DNA from: JANQEU01 sp965601455
Lineage (GTDB): Bacteria; Bacteroidota; Bacteroidia; Cytophagales; Cyclobacteriaceae
Length of the DNA stretch: 64,000 bases
Direction: 5' to 3'
Assembly: GCA_965601455.1 (NCBI GenBank)
Contig: OZ271831.1
Coordinates: forward strand, 372,001-436,000
Part shown: positions 17,860 through 26,139 of the stretch, piece by piece
Numbering within the stretch: the first letter of the stretch is position 1
Layout of the letters: each line of letters opens with the position of its first letter
The notes under the pieces: generated by a model
Database searches by the model: none
Seen by the model: only the letters and a program-made list of their open reading frames with translations
Told to the model about the DNA's origin: nothing
Made by a program: the position numbers and the translations under genes

Positions 17860-19413
17860 ATGAAAAGAAGATCGTTCATAAGGCATACTTTTCACGGACT
17901 TGCAGTACCAGGGGTGCTTGGATCAATGGGTTTTCGGATGACCGGAAACTCGATGACCAGAGTTTTGGAAAAAGCTGCTGAAACAGGAAAAGTATTGGTA
18001 ATGGTCTTCCTCGAAGGGGGTAATGACGGATTGAATACGGTTGTGCCATTGGATCGACTATCTGAATTAGCTTCTCTTAGAAAGAACGTATTTCTTGACG
18101 AGCGGCAACTACTTACATTGAGGGATCAACCCGTTGCATTTCACCCCATGATGACTGAGCTACGGGAGATGTTTTTCGATAATCGATTACAAATCGTGCA
18201 GAATGTAGGGTATCCTGAGCCAAACTTCTCGCACTTTCGATCAACAGATATTTGGATGAGCGCGTCGGATTCAACCACCCATGTACCAACAGGCTGGGTT
18301 GGGAGGTACCTGGATGATCGGTTTTCGGAGTATCCGGAGAATTACCCAAATGACGATATGCCGGATCCTCTTTCCGTCGAAATTGGATTTGGTTCGTCGC
18401 TTTTATTCCAGGGATTTAGTACAGTAAAAAATGTAACCATTAACAGTGTTGATTCATTTTATGACCTGGTTGATGACATCGAGCAAGTGGCCCCAGATTC
18501 ACGGGCAGGAGAAAAACTAAAGTACATACGTTTTATATCTCGTCAGTCACAAGTCTACTCACAGCGGATATCCGAACTTGCCTCGCGTGTAACCAACCAA
18601 CGAGAATACCCTGAAAACAATGAACTCGCAGACCAGCTTAAGATTGTGGCCAAGCTAATTGCTGCAGGGAGCAGGACACCCTTATATTTTGTGAAACTCA
18701 ACGGTTTTGATACACACGATTCACAAGTAGATCCTACCAACCATGTGGATGGTGAACATGGTCTACTCCTAAAGAGATTCAATGATGCAGTTCATGTTTT
18801 TCAAAATGATCTTGATGAACAAGGAAAATCAGATCAGGTTTTAGGCATGGCTTTCTCAGAGTTCGGAAGAACCATCGTTTCAAATGCTAGTGGAGGCACA
18901 GATCATGGTACTGCGGGACCTGTTTTCTTTTTCGGGAATGCGGTTAAAGGAGGCATCATGGGGTCGAATCCTAATATAGATAAAGAGATGACCTACAAGG
19001 ATAACCTTCCTTTCGAATATGATTTCCGTCAGCTTTATGGATCAGTATTAGAACAGTGGTTTGGTGTCCAAGAAACCCAAAGATCTCGATATTTGCTTCG
19101 GGATTTTGCGACTGTTCCTATCATCGGGGATAAAGTTGATTTATCATTGAAGGAAAAAGGAGAGGTGTTGTTCGCATACCCAAATCCAGTTTCTGACCTC
19201 ACACGTATCGGGGTACACGTTAAAGGTGGGCCCACCTCCATCGAGTTGATTGATTCCAGTGGGAGATTACTTGAAAAAGTATTTTCCGGAGCTTTTCCTC
19301 AAGGATACTCTGAGATAACGTGGAGTACTTCAAACCTTGAGCCGGGACATTATCATCTGCGACTTAACACGAGGGGCAATAGTCACACTTTCTCAATACT
19401 TAAATCCCCTTGA
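17860..19413 (+). CDS. DUF1501 protein with Tat signal and T9SS sorting domain (first copy)
   Basis: A 517-residue DUF1501 protein of the alkaline-phosphatase/sulfatase-like superfamily. The N-terminus MKRRSFIRHTFHGLAVPG is a twin-arginine-type signal. Family motifs are GGNDGLN (53-59), HFRSTDIW, GFDTHDSQ and SEFGRT...GGTDHG. The last 80 residues (from about 435, YPNPVSDLTRI) form a T9SS type A C-terminal domain ending with the typical GHYHLRL strand. It should therefore be exported through the outer membrane and cell-surface attached. It directly follows the DUF1800 gene. Metal-dependent hydrolysis is suggested by the fold but has not been shown. Confidence 0.9.
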   Translation: MKRRSFIRHTFHGLAVPGVLGSMGFRMTGNSMTRVLEKAAETGKVLVMVFLEGGNDGLNTVVPLDRLSELASLRKNVFLDERQLLTLRDQPVAFHPMMTELREMFFDNRLQIVQNVGYPEPNFSHFRSTDIWMSASDSTTHVPTGWVGRYLDDRFSEYPENYPNDDMPDPLSVEIGFGSSLLFQGFSTVKNVTINSVDSFYDLVDDIEQVAPDSRAGEKLKYIRFISRQSQVYSQRISELASRVTNQREYPENNELADQLKIVAKLIAAGSRTPLYFVKLNGFDTHDSQVDPTNHVDGEHGLLLKRFNDAVHVFQNDLDEQGKSDQVLGMAFSEFGRTIVSNASGGTDHGTAGPVFFFGNAVKGGIMGSNPNIDKEMTYKDNLPFEYDFRQLYGSVLEQWFGVQETQRSRYLLRDFATVPIIGDKVDLSLKEKGEVLFAYPNPVSDLTRIGVHVKGGPTSIELIDSSGRLLEKVFSGAFPQGYSEITWSTSNLEPGHYHLRLNTRGNSHTFSILKSP

Positions 19414-19950
19414 TCAGAACGAATGATTAGCAACACCCTGCTCAAGTAATTTGTGTGCTTTTCTCGCTACTGATTTTCTTCCATCAACAGACAGTCTTTC
19501 GAGATGTGGGATCATCCAGGTAATGAGTTCCGGATCTTCTTTGCCCCACTTATATAGAACCTCCATGCTTGTATTTAGTACTATCCAGTCCTCGTAGGTA
19601 GCCAAATTATTCTTCACAATATCGTAGGCTTTTATCTTTTGGCAAAGAGTCATATCATCTCTGAGAAGATCGAAGAGAGTCGCAAGGGTCCATTGAGTGG
19701 AAGCTTGATCGATTGTTGAAACTTCTTCCAGGAATCTATCTACGTAAGGTACTAATAGGTCTTTTCTCTCTTTACCAATCCTTTTCATAGCATTGGATAC
19801 TCGTAGTCGAACCACTTCATCATCACAGAAATAACAGTCGAAAAGCTCCTCAAACAGATCAGGATTAAACAATATTTCATCAACTACTTCAATGGTGTTT
19901 CCCAGGGAGTTTGGGTTTCCTCCTGTCAATCTTTGTTCAAAGTTTCTCAT
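19414..19950 (-). CDS. HEAT-like repeat protein
   Basis: A 178-residue, all-helical, acidic protein. Helical pairs such as DEVVRLRVSNAMKRIGKE and SMEVLYKWGKEDPELITWMIPHLERLS suggest HEAT/Armadillo-like repeats, but no Pfam-level signature is certain. Its ATG overlaps the end of the terpene-cyclase-fold gene by four bases, so the two are translationally coupled. Its stop codon abuts the convergent DUF1501 stop (TGA directly followed by TCA). A protein-interaction role is likely; the function is not known. Confidence 0.72.
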   Translation of the reverse strand: MRNFEQRLTGGNPNSLGNTIEVVDEILFNPDLFEELFDCYFCDDEVVRLRVSNAMKRIGKERKDLLVPYVDRFLEEVSTIDQASTQWTLATLFDLLRDDMTLCQKIKAYDIVKNNLATYEDWIVLNTSMEVLYKWGKEDPELITWMIPHLERLSVDGRKSVARKAHKLLEQGVANHSF

Positions 19951-20891
19951 GGCTCAATCTTAAAGTATTTTAGGACTCTTAGGGCTCTAAGCGTGTTCCA
20001 TCTACTGGGCCTTCCTGGTTTTTCCATTTCAAAATGGAATTGACCGGGATGCTTCGCCTGGAGGTTCCAGGTCCCATTTTTATTTTTCTTACTCAACAAA
20101 ACCCTGACAGCTGGCTCCATACGATCATCCCAGCTAATTCCAGCATGTTGGAAATAGTCCAGTGCACGAAGAATATCAAACTTCCACCTACCAGGAAAAG
20201 CCAACCGTAAGAAGTCCTTTTTTATGATCTCTCCTGTACGGTCAGAAATATACAGTCTATGTATAAGAACGAATTCCAGGGCTTCCTGAATGGCATTTTG
20301 TACATCTTTTTTTCTATAACTATATCCATTCATCAGATATTCGGAAAGGCCTTCGAGAATAGATAATGTGCTATGAAGCGAACTGTGTTTGGCCCCGGAA
20401 CGATTTAGCATACAGTTGTATCCTCCATCCTTCATTTTTTGCGACAGAATGAAATCTATAACGGATGATATTTGCTCCTGCTCAATCTTGAAATAACAGG
20501 CATAATAAAGAAACATCCCGTTTACACATACATCACTTTGTGCAATACTGTTAGCAGGATTAACACCTCCGTCATCACTCTTATTCTCATTGGCAATTGT
20601 ATTGATAGTTTCTCGTGCAATAACCTGATCGGGTGAAACATTAAGGTGCCTAAGATCAAGAAGTGTATAATGCGACGATATCCATTTGGGCTCATAGAAA
20701 CGTTTTCCCCAATGGCCGTTACTACCTCTTCGTGAAAGAAATTCACGACCCCAACCTTCGATTTCTATTCGATCTTGTAAATCTTTATTTTCCATTCCAG
20801 CAAGATCTCTATGGGTCTGATACTGAATGGATACGTCACCGGCAATAAGCCAGTCAAAAATAGCTTCAGAAGGGGTTGCAATAGCGCTCAT
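19947..20891 (-). CDS. Terpene-cyclase/prenyltransferase-fold (alpha6-alpha6 toroid) protein
   Basis: A 314-residue soluble protein with repeated QW-like helical units: GSNGHWGKRFYEPKW, KMKDGGYNCML and KNKNGTWNLQAKHPGQ. These indicate the alpha-alpha toroid shared by squalene cyclases and protein prenyltransferases. It is half the size of a squalene-hopene cyclase and lacks a DxDD motif, so cyclase activity is unlikely. Such short proteins are often auto-annotated as prenyltransferases without support. It is coupled to the HEAT-like gene by an ATGA overlap. Confidence 0.75.
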   Translation of the reverse strand: MSAIATPSEAIFDWLIAGDVSIQYQTHRDLAGMENKDLQDRIEIEGWGREFLSRRGSNGHWGKRFYEPKWISSHYTLLDLRHLNVSPDQVIARETINTIANENKSDDGGVNPANSIAQSDVCVNGMFLYYACYFKIEQEQISSVIDFILSQKMKDGGYNCMLNRSGAKHSSLHSTLSILEGLSEYLMNGYSYRKKDVQNAIQEALEFVLIHRLYISDRTGEIIKKDFLRLAFPGRWKFDILRALDYFQHAGISWDDRMEPAVRVLLSKKNKNGTWNLQAKHPGQFHFEMEKPGRPSRWNTLRALRVLKYFKIEP

Positions 20892-20920
20892 AAGTAGTGG
20901 GATTGTGCGCTATATAAAGA

Positions 20921-20949
20921 TAAAAAAAGGGAAGGTAAACCTTCCCTTT
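20921..20949 (-). terminator. Intrinsic terminator of the FKBP gene
   Basis: AAAGGGAAGGT (20926-20936) and ACCTTCCCTTT (20939-20949) are exact complements. In practice this is a 10-bp stem with a TAAA loop. Read on the minus strand the hairpin is followed by a run of seven T, the pattern of a Rho-independent terminator. It lies about 60 bases after the FKBP stop and separates it from the toroid-fold gene. Confidence 0.85.
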
Positions 20950-21011
20950 ACTGAGAAATATCAGTACTATTTTTAGATTTTTTTGTGTCTATCTCCTGGG
21001 TAGGAATCACA

Positions 21012-21440
21012 TCAGGCAACTTCCACAAGCTCGATGTCAAAAATGAGATCCTGACCGGCTAATGGATGGTTTGCATCCAGTACAACTTCTGTCTCTTTTA
21101 CTTCTGTGATAACTAACATTTGAGTTCTTCCATCAGGAGAGCTGGCCTGTAGTTGCATACCAACCTGTGGCTCGATTCCTTCAGGAAGGTTGGTCTTTGG
21201 TACATTCAGGATGGCTTCATTATCGACAGGTCCGTACGCTTTATCAGCGGGAATGGTAACCTGTTTTTTGTCTCCTACTGCCATGCCTTCTACAGCAACG
21301 TCAAATCCTTCGATCATTTGACCTGCTCCTACTGTGAACTCAAGGGGTTCACGCTCCAGTGAACTATCGAAAACGGTATTATCGGTTAGCGTCCCGGTGT
21401 AATGCACTTTTACCTTTGATCCTTTAACAGCTTTTGACAT
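21012..21440 (-). CDS. FKBP-type peptidyl-prolyl isomerase, SlyD-like
   Basis: A 142-residue cytoplasmic protein. The FKBP core is evident: VKVHYTGTLTDNTVFDSS and LEFTVGAGQMIEGFDVAVEGM. An insert-in-flap chaperone domain (about 70-125, PADKAYGP...GMQLQASSPDG) follows, and the core returns with VVLDANHPLAGQDLIFDIELV. This is the SlyD architecture, without the C-terminal His-rich metal-binding tail of E. coli SlyD. It catalyses prolyl cis-trans isomerisation and assists folding. It is a single gene ended by a strong hairpin terminator. Confidence 0.94.
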   Translation of the reverse strand: MSKAVKGSKVKVHYTGTLTDNTVFDSSLEREPLEFTVGAGQMIEGFDVAVEGMAVGDKKQVTIPADKAYGPVDNEAILNVPKTNLPEGIEPQVGMQLQASSPDGRTQMLVITEVKETEVVLDANHPLAGQDLIFDIELVEVA

Positions 21441-21528
21441 AAAATTTTGGGATTTTTTTGTAATGAAATAATGAGCGCGCTAAGGTAGATGTAATTGAAG
21501 CGGATACCTAGTGAAAACTCCAATATTG

Positions 21529-22770
21529 CTACCAGTCGACATCAAGTGGTGATTGTGCGGCTGAGATCAGGTTAATAGGTTCTGTGATGTCTCCTTGCTC
21601 CTCCAATAAGAGTATGTATGTGCGCAATGCACTATGATGTAACTCCAGAAGTGAAAATTGTATATCAAGCTTAGCACTTTCAATTTCAATTAGGGCATCC
21701 AAATCACCTGCAGAGGTGGGAATTTCATTCGAGAAAGTCTGGTAACGTTCAGACATTAAATCGTATTTGCCGATGATATTTTCCAATTTTTGTAATAGCT
21801 CATGAATCCGGAGGTTCACCTCTTGTTCCTTTACTTTAACGTCATTTTGACTTTCGAGTAATTCCAGCTTTCTTCTTTGTAGATCTGGTTTATCCGGGTT
21901 TACAATTGGCAGCTGAATTCCAAACTGAAATCCCAGGCTATTTCGTAGAGGACCCGATTGGTCAAATTCATATTCTGACTGAATAAATCCCAAATTACTG
22001 AAGCTTTCATGCTTTCGAATGTTCCATTCTGAAAAGCTTATATCCGCTTTTCTGATTTCATTTAATACATGAATGTTGGATTCAATAGATTTTGACTCCT
22101 GCACTCTTTCGGAATTGATCAATTGATTGATAGGGAGTATTTGAAAGCCTTCAATGGATAACGGGCCTTCAAATGGATAGACAGATCGAATTTGATATTC
22201 GATTTGGTTGATTTCCATCTGTAAATCTTCTTGTTGCACTTGAGCTTTAAGAATATCCATCTCTACATCAACAATGCTCTTGGTTGATTTTGCGCTCCGT
22301 ATGTATGCATCTTTTATACTTCTAAGTGCTTCAATTTTTTGTGATGTCGTTTCAAAGGATTGGAACGCGAAGTAATACGATAAGAATGTCAGATATCTTT
22401 GAGCAAGTACCTTCCCAAGACTTACTTGTTTTTGTACTTGTATTTGATCTTTTAGCAGATCATAGTGATCAGCATTGGCCCTTCTTTCCCATGGATTAAT
22501 TGGGGATATTCTGAATCGGATGTCGTCTGCCTCGGAGAAGACTTGCCTGGTTCGGCTTCTTATTTCGACTTCGCGTAGGATCGGTGATTTGAAGCTTTCA
22601 GACCCCAGGATATCTGCCTGATCCTGAATTACAGTCATTTCTATATCATTGATCGCCTGCGACAGGTAGTTGTTCATGTTGAATTGTTGCTGGCCTTGAA
22701 GTGGTAGACTTAAAAACCCGGCAATTCCAATGAATGCTAAGAGAAATGATCGAAAGGTGACTGGAAGCAT
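21529..22770 (-). CDS. TolC-like outer-membrane efflux protein
   Basis: A 413-residue protein with a signal peptide ending near LPLQGQ (about residue 27), then long amphipathic, coiled-coil helices (for example IDVEMDILKAQVQQEDLQMEINQIEYQIRS, split here only in description) and short strand regions. This is the two-repeat layout of TolC family proteins. It forms the last gene of a three-gene set: DUF4956, adaptor, TolC-like. The gap to the adaptor is 3 bases. It would provide the outer-membrane channel of a tripartite envelope system. Family call is by overall pattern, so moderately sure. Confidence 0.75.
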   Translation of the reverse strand: MLPVTFRSFLLAFIGIAGFLSLPLQGQQQFNMNNYLSQAINDIEMTVIQDQADILGSESFKSPILREVEIRSRTRQVFSEADDIRFRISPINPWERRANADHYDLLKDQIQVQKQVSLGKVLAQRYLTFLSYYFAFQSFETTSQKIEALRSIKDAYIRSAKSTKSIVDVEMDILKAQVQQEDLQMEINQIEYQIRSVYPFEGPLSIEGFQILPINQLINSERVQESKSIESNIHVLNEIRKADISFSEWNIRKHESFSNLGFIQSEYEFDQSGPLRNSLGFQFGIQLPIVNPDKPDLQRRKLELLESQNDVKVKEQEVNLRIHELLQKLENIIGKYDLMSERYQTFSNEIPTSAGDLDALIEIESAKLDIQFSLLELHHSALRTYILLLEEQGDITEPINLISAAQSPLDVDW

Positions 22771-22773
22771 CGA

Positions 22774-23766
22774 TTATTTGGATTCTAAAATCACGTATAC
22801 TTTTTCTCCATTGAGGAATTCATTTTCTTCGGGGATTTGAATGAATATCTCTCGCCCCCACATATTCTGTTGTCCCATACCAATCATTTGCTTCGGGTAC
22901 GAAACAATTCGCGAACCCACCTCGATGACTTCACCTGTAATTTGGTACTGTCTATTAATCGACTCAACAATCACTGAATCCCCTGAGGTAACTGACATCC
23001 TTAAGGTTTCATTCATGTAAGCTCTGATGATATTTGGATTGTCATCGTATATCGATATGATGGTTTTATAGGGAGGTACTAACTCGTTGAGTTGAACAGC
23101 AATATTTCCAATGGTACCATTGAATGGTGAATATTGCTCAAGTGTTTCTTTTTCCAGATAAAGAGAATTCAGTTCGCTCTCGAGTTTTTCGTTTCGTAAA
23201 TCAAGCGTTGCCAGATCTCCCCTGTGAATTAGGTCGATCTGATTTAAACGTGTGGAATACTCAATCTCTCCCAGTTTCATTTCTTCTTTCAGGGATTCAA
23301 TTTTTTGTACGTCTTGATGCTCCACTTCCTGGGTACTACTTGAATTCAGGCTACCATAAATCTTACTATCCAGAAGAATAGATCTTTCTAACTGTATGAT
23401 CCTTTGACTTAGTACATACTGATCCTTTTCGAACTTCAGCTTTTCAATTTCAATCTTAGCCCTTCGACGCGCAAGAAGAGCTTTTCTTTCCTCTTGCAGT
23501 TGCTGGCTTTCATTTAGTGTTTTCTCAATGTCCAGTTCCAGATCAGGTCGTGTGACTTTCAGTAATAAATCGCCCTTGTTTACATTAGCACCAATCTGTA
23601 CAGGCAAACTAGTGATCCGTACAGGCTTGGGAAATGAAATTGCCACCTTACGCGGCTCCACCTCTGCAACAATAGCCATTGTACTGTCCTTTGAAACGAA
23701 GGAGTAATATCCAAGTACAGCAACCAACGCGATAAGTACGCTATAAAACAGCCAGGGTTTTTTCAT
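22774..23766 (-). CDS. HlyD/MacA-like periplasmic adaptor (membrane fusion protein)
   Basis: A 330-residue protein. One N-terminal membrane helix (5-22) precedes a biotinyl-lipoyl-like half motif (PVQIGANVNKGDLLLKV). A long coiled coil follows (about 80-205), then the second half (YSPFNGTIGNIAVQLNELVPP) and a beta-barrel ending GEKVYVILE. This is the adaptor that bridges an inner-membrane pump and a TolC channel. Its start overlaps the DUF4956 stop by four bases and no RND, MFS or ABC ATPase gene is adjacent, so DUF4956 may be its inner-membrane partner. The nearest permease is the MacB-like gene at 26140. Confidence 0.85.
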   Translation of the reverse strand: MKKPWLFYSVLIALVAVLGYYSFVSKDSTMAIVAEVEPRKVAISFPKPVRITSLPVQIGANVNKGDLLLKVTRPDLELDIEKTLNESQQLQEERKALLARRRAKIEIEKLKFEKDQYVLSQRIIQLERSILLDSKIYGSLNSSSTQEVEHQDVQKIESLKEEMKLGEIEYSTRLNQIDLIHRGDLATLDLRNEKLESELNSLYLEKETLEQYSPFNGTIGNIAVQLNELVPPYKTIISIYDDNPNIIRAYMNETLRMSVTSGDSVIVESINRQYQITGEVIEVGSRIVSYPKQMIGMGQQNMWGREIFIQIPEENEFLNGEKVYVILESK

Positions 23767-24443
23767 AGCTCTACATCCTCCGAAATTGACAGTCTTACAT
23801 CAGAAATACCTTCATGGGAGATGATTTCACTAAAAAGTACGTCTGTGTCTAATTGATCACTTAGAGTGATTCGATAGGAAAATCTCAGGCTTTCTGATTC
23901 AGCTACCTGCCTACTTTGTAAGCGGTGGTGTCGTATACTCTTAGAGTCCAAAAACGAGAGTAGTCTATCAATGGCAGATGGATCTGCAGAAATAAATTGC
24001 AGTTGAAATACTTGTTTGTGTTTTCCTTCGATCGGAGAGTAATGAAGGATTAATGCTACAGCACAAAATATAAGTGTACCAGCCAAGGCGATGGAGTAAC
24101 CGTAGACACCAGTTGCGATACCTACAGATAGTGCGGCGAAAATGAAGATAATGTTTCTGGGGTTTCGAATAAGTGTTCGGAATCGAATTATTGCTATGGC
24201 ACCAATTATTCCAAAACCGGCTGCCACGTTGTTGCCCACGGCCATAATTACCATCGAGGACACCATTGAACTAAGTACAATTGCCTGGAAAAAGTCGATT
24301 GGAAATTTCGGTCCTGAAAAGGTAAGACGGTAGGTTAATCCAATAACTGCACTAAGTACAAAACTCAGTAGTAGGGAGTATAGAGCTACCTCGAAGGAAG
24401 GAAAATTATAGTACTCAGTTGTCTCAAAAAGGCCGTCTAGCAT
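23763..24443 (-). CDS. DUF4956 integral membrane protein
   Basis: A 226-residue protein with four to five membrane helices in the first 135 residues. The family-specific core is NVAAGFGIIGAIAIIRFRTLIRNPRNIIFIF (residues about 70-100). A soluble C-terminal domain of about 90 residues with an ACT/ferredoxin-like look follows. DUF4956 is typically next to CotH kinases and VTC-type polyphosphate polymerases in other phyla. Here a CotH gene is divergent, 135 bases away, and adaptor and TolC-like genes follow downstream with overlap. The family function is unknown. Confidence 0.88.
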   Translation of the reverse strand: MLDGLFETTEYYNFPSFEVALYSLLLSFVLSAVIGLTYRLTFSGPKFPIDFFQAIVLSSMVSSMVIMAVGNNVAAGFGIIGAIAIIRFRTLIRNPRNIIFIFAALSVGIATGVYGYSIALAGTLIFCAVALILHYSPIEGKHKQVFQLQFISADPSAIDRLLSFLDSKSIRHHRLQSRQVAESESLRFSYRITLSDQLDTDVLFSEIISHEGISDVRLSISEDVEL

Positions 24444-24578
24444 GGCGCAAATCTAAAACCCGTATAACGGAAATTATACAATTTGGTAATATTTTGATAA
24501 TTTACCATTTCCACGATTTGGGTGATAACAAACGGACCATCTATACGTTTATTTCAATTTGACCTCTAGCTTTAAGTG

Positions 24579-26051
24579 ATGATTCAAAGGTTTCTTTTTT
24601 CGATATCCGTTCTGTCATTAATGGTCTTGTTTTCGTGCAATGAAGACGAACCAAAGAAAAATGGAACACCAACAGACGAATTTTCCGACCAGCTAGACAA
24701 TGATCTTATTGGGGATTCTCAGATACCTTATATAGTGGTTAATACCAATGGAGGAACCATTCAAAATGAGCCTAAAATAGCTGCCGAGATGGCTATTTAT
24801 GAAAACAAAGTTCTGGTCAAACGAGTCAATATCGGGATCGAGTATCGGGGTTCCACATCATACCGTTTATCTAGCAAAAAATCTTTTGGAATTGAAACCT
24901 GGGACGCAGAGGGTAATGACATAGATGAGTCTTTCTTTGGCTTTCCTCCCGAAGAAGATTTTATTCTCAATGGGCATGTCGTCAATTTGGTGGATAGGTA
25001 CCTATTTGACCGTACGCTCATGTATCATCGTCTCGGTTACCAGATATACCGAAAGATGGGCAGATATGCCAGCAGGACACAGTTTGTTGAGCTGGAATTG
25101 GATGGTGAGTATTTAGGGGTATACGTTTTCATGGAGAAATTAAAACGGGATGGAGACCGAATAGATATCAGTCGACTAGAGCCTTCCGATGTAACACCAG
25201 AAACGATTAGTGGAGGATACATTTTGAAGATTGATAAAACAGCTGGAGGAGATCTGAATCTGAATCAACCCTTGAGCTATTTCGACAATAACTGGTCCGA
25301 CGATGCGACTTACAATGACGATATTAGTTTTCGCTCACGATATGATGTTTTTGGGGGTGAAGTGGATTTCGAACCATACAGAGAAGCCTATCATCAGGAC
25401 CAATATCTGGAAACCTACTTTTTATATGAATATCCCAAAGCAGACGAAATCACTTCCGAACAGAAGGAATACATCCAGGATTATATCGATCAATTTGAAA
25501 CAGCCTTACTCAACGATGACTTGACCAGCGATGAACGTACATATACCGATTACATGGAGATGGAAACTTTTGTTGACCATTTCATTTTGAATGAACTGGT
25601 GAAGAATATCGACGGGTATCGATTGAGTACCTTCCTGGTGAAAGAACGGGACGGAAAACTGGAGATGGGACCCGTATGGGATTTAAACATCGGTTATGAT
25701 GCCAGCGATCGTGTACCGGACGATGGTTGGGTTATAAACTACAATCAGTACGTTCAGAGAGACCCGTGGATGATGCCATTCTGGTGGCCACGATTGATGC
25801 AAGACCCGATTTTTAAACAGGCCGTTCGAGAGCGATGGGAAGAATTGAGACGGGATGTCCTCAGCACGTCTAATTTGCATGAACTGGTTGATGAAAATGC
25901 AGAATTCCTCATTGAAAATGGAGCGGTTCAAAGAAACTACGAAAAGTGGGATCTTGGCTTCGACGTTGGGTACGAGGAAGGGATTCAGAGCTTAAAAGAC
26001 TTTCTACAGAGGAGAACCGAGTGGATGGATGGTCAGATCCAGGCTTTCTAA
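24579..26051 (+). CDS. CotH-kinase family lipoprotein
   Basis: Start at the ATG 24579 (the frame opens with GTG at 24576). The signal MIQRFLFSISVLSLMVLFSC ends in a lipobox Cys, so this is a lipoprotein. The CotH kinase-like domain spans about residues 50-470. It includes IEYRGSTSYRLSSKKSFGIE, a central VELELDGEYLGVYVFMEKL, and the catalytic-type segment VDHFILNELVKNIDGYR followed by GPVWDLNIGYD (metal-binding Asp). CotH proteins are atypical secreted protein kinases in Bacillus; in Bacteroidota the substrates are unknown. It is divergent from DUF4956 and followed by an FtsX/MacB permease. Confidence 0.9.
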   Translation: MIQRFLFSISVLSLMVLFSCNEDEPKKNGTPTDEFSDQLDNDLIGDSQIPYIVVNTNGGTIQNEPKIAAEMAIYENKVLVKRVNIGIEYRGSTSYRLSSKKSFGIETWDAEGNDIDESFFGFPPEEDFILNGHVVNLVDRYLFDRTLMYHRLGYQIYRKMGRYASRTQFVELELDGEYLGVYVFMEKLKRDGDRIDISRLEPSDVTPETISGGYILKIDKTAGGDLNLNQPLSYFDNNWSDDATYNDDISFRSRYDVFGGEVDFEPYREAYHQDQYLETYFLYEYPKADEITSEQKEYIQDYIDQFETALLNDDLTSDERTYTDYMEMETFVDHFILNELVKNIDGYRLSTFLVKERDGKLEMGPVWDLNIGYDASDRVPDDGWVINYNQYVQRDPWMMPFWWPRLMQDPIFKQAVRERWEELRRDVLSTSNLHELVDENAEFLIENGAVQRNYEKWDLGFDVGYEEGIQSLKDFLQRRTEWMDGQIQAF

Positions 26052-26139
26052 CCTAATATTTCCTTACAATTTGTGACAATTCGTGACAACTCAGGTCGCC
26101 TAAGTCAGTTAATTCTTATGGACCCAATAACCAAAACTC

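Noticed and set aside
19947..20891. Squalene-hopene cyclase
   Set aside because: The protein is about half the expected length and lacks a DxDD motif.
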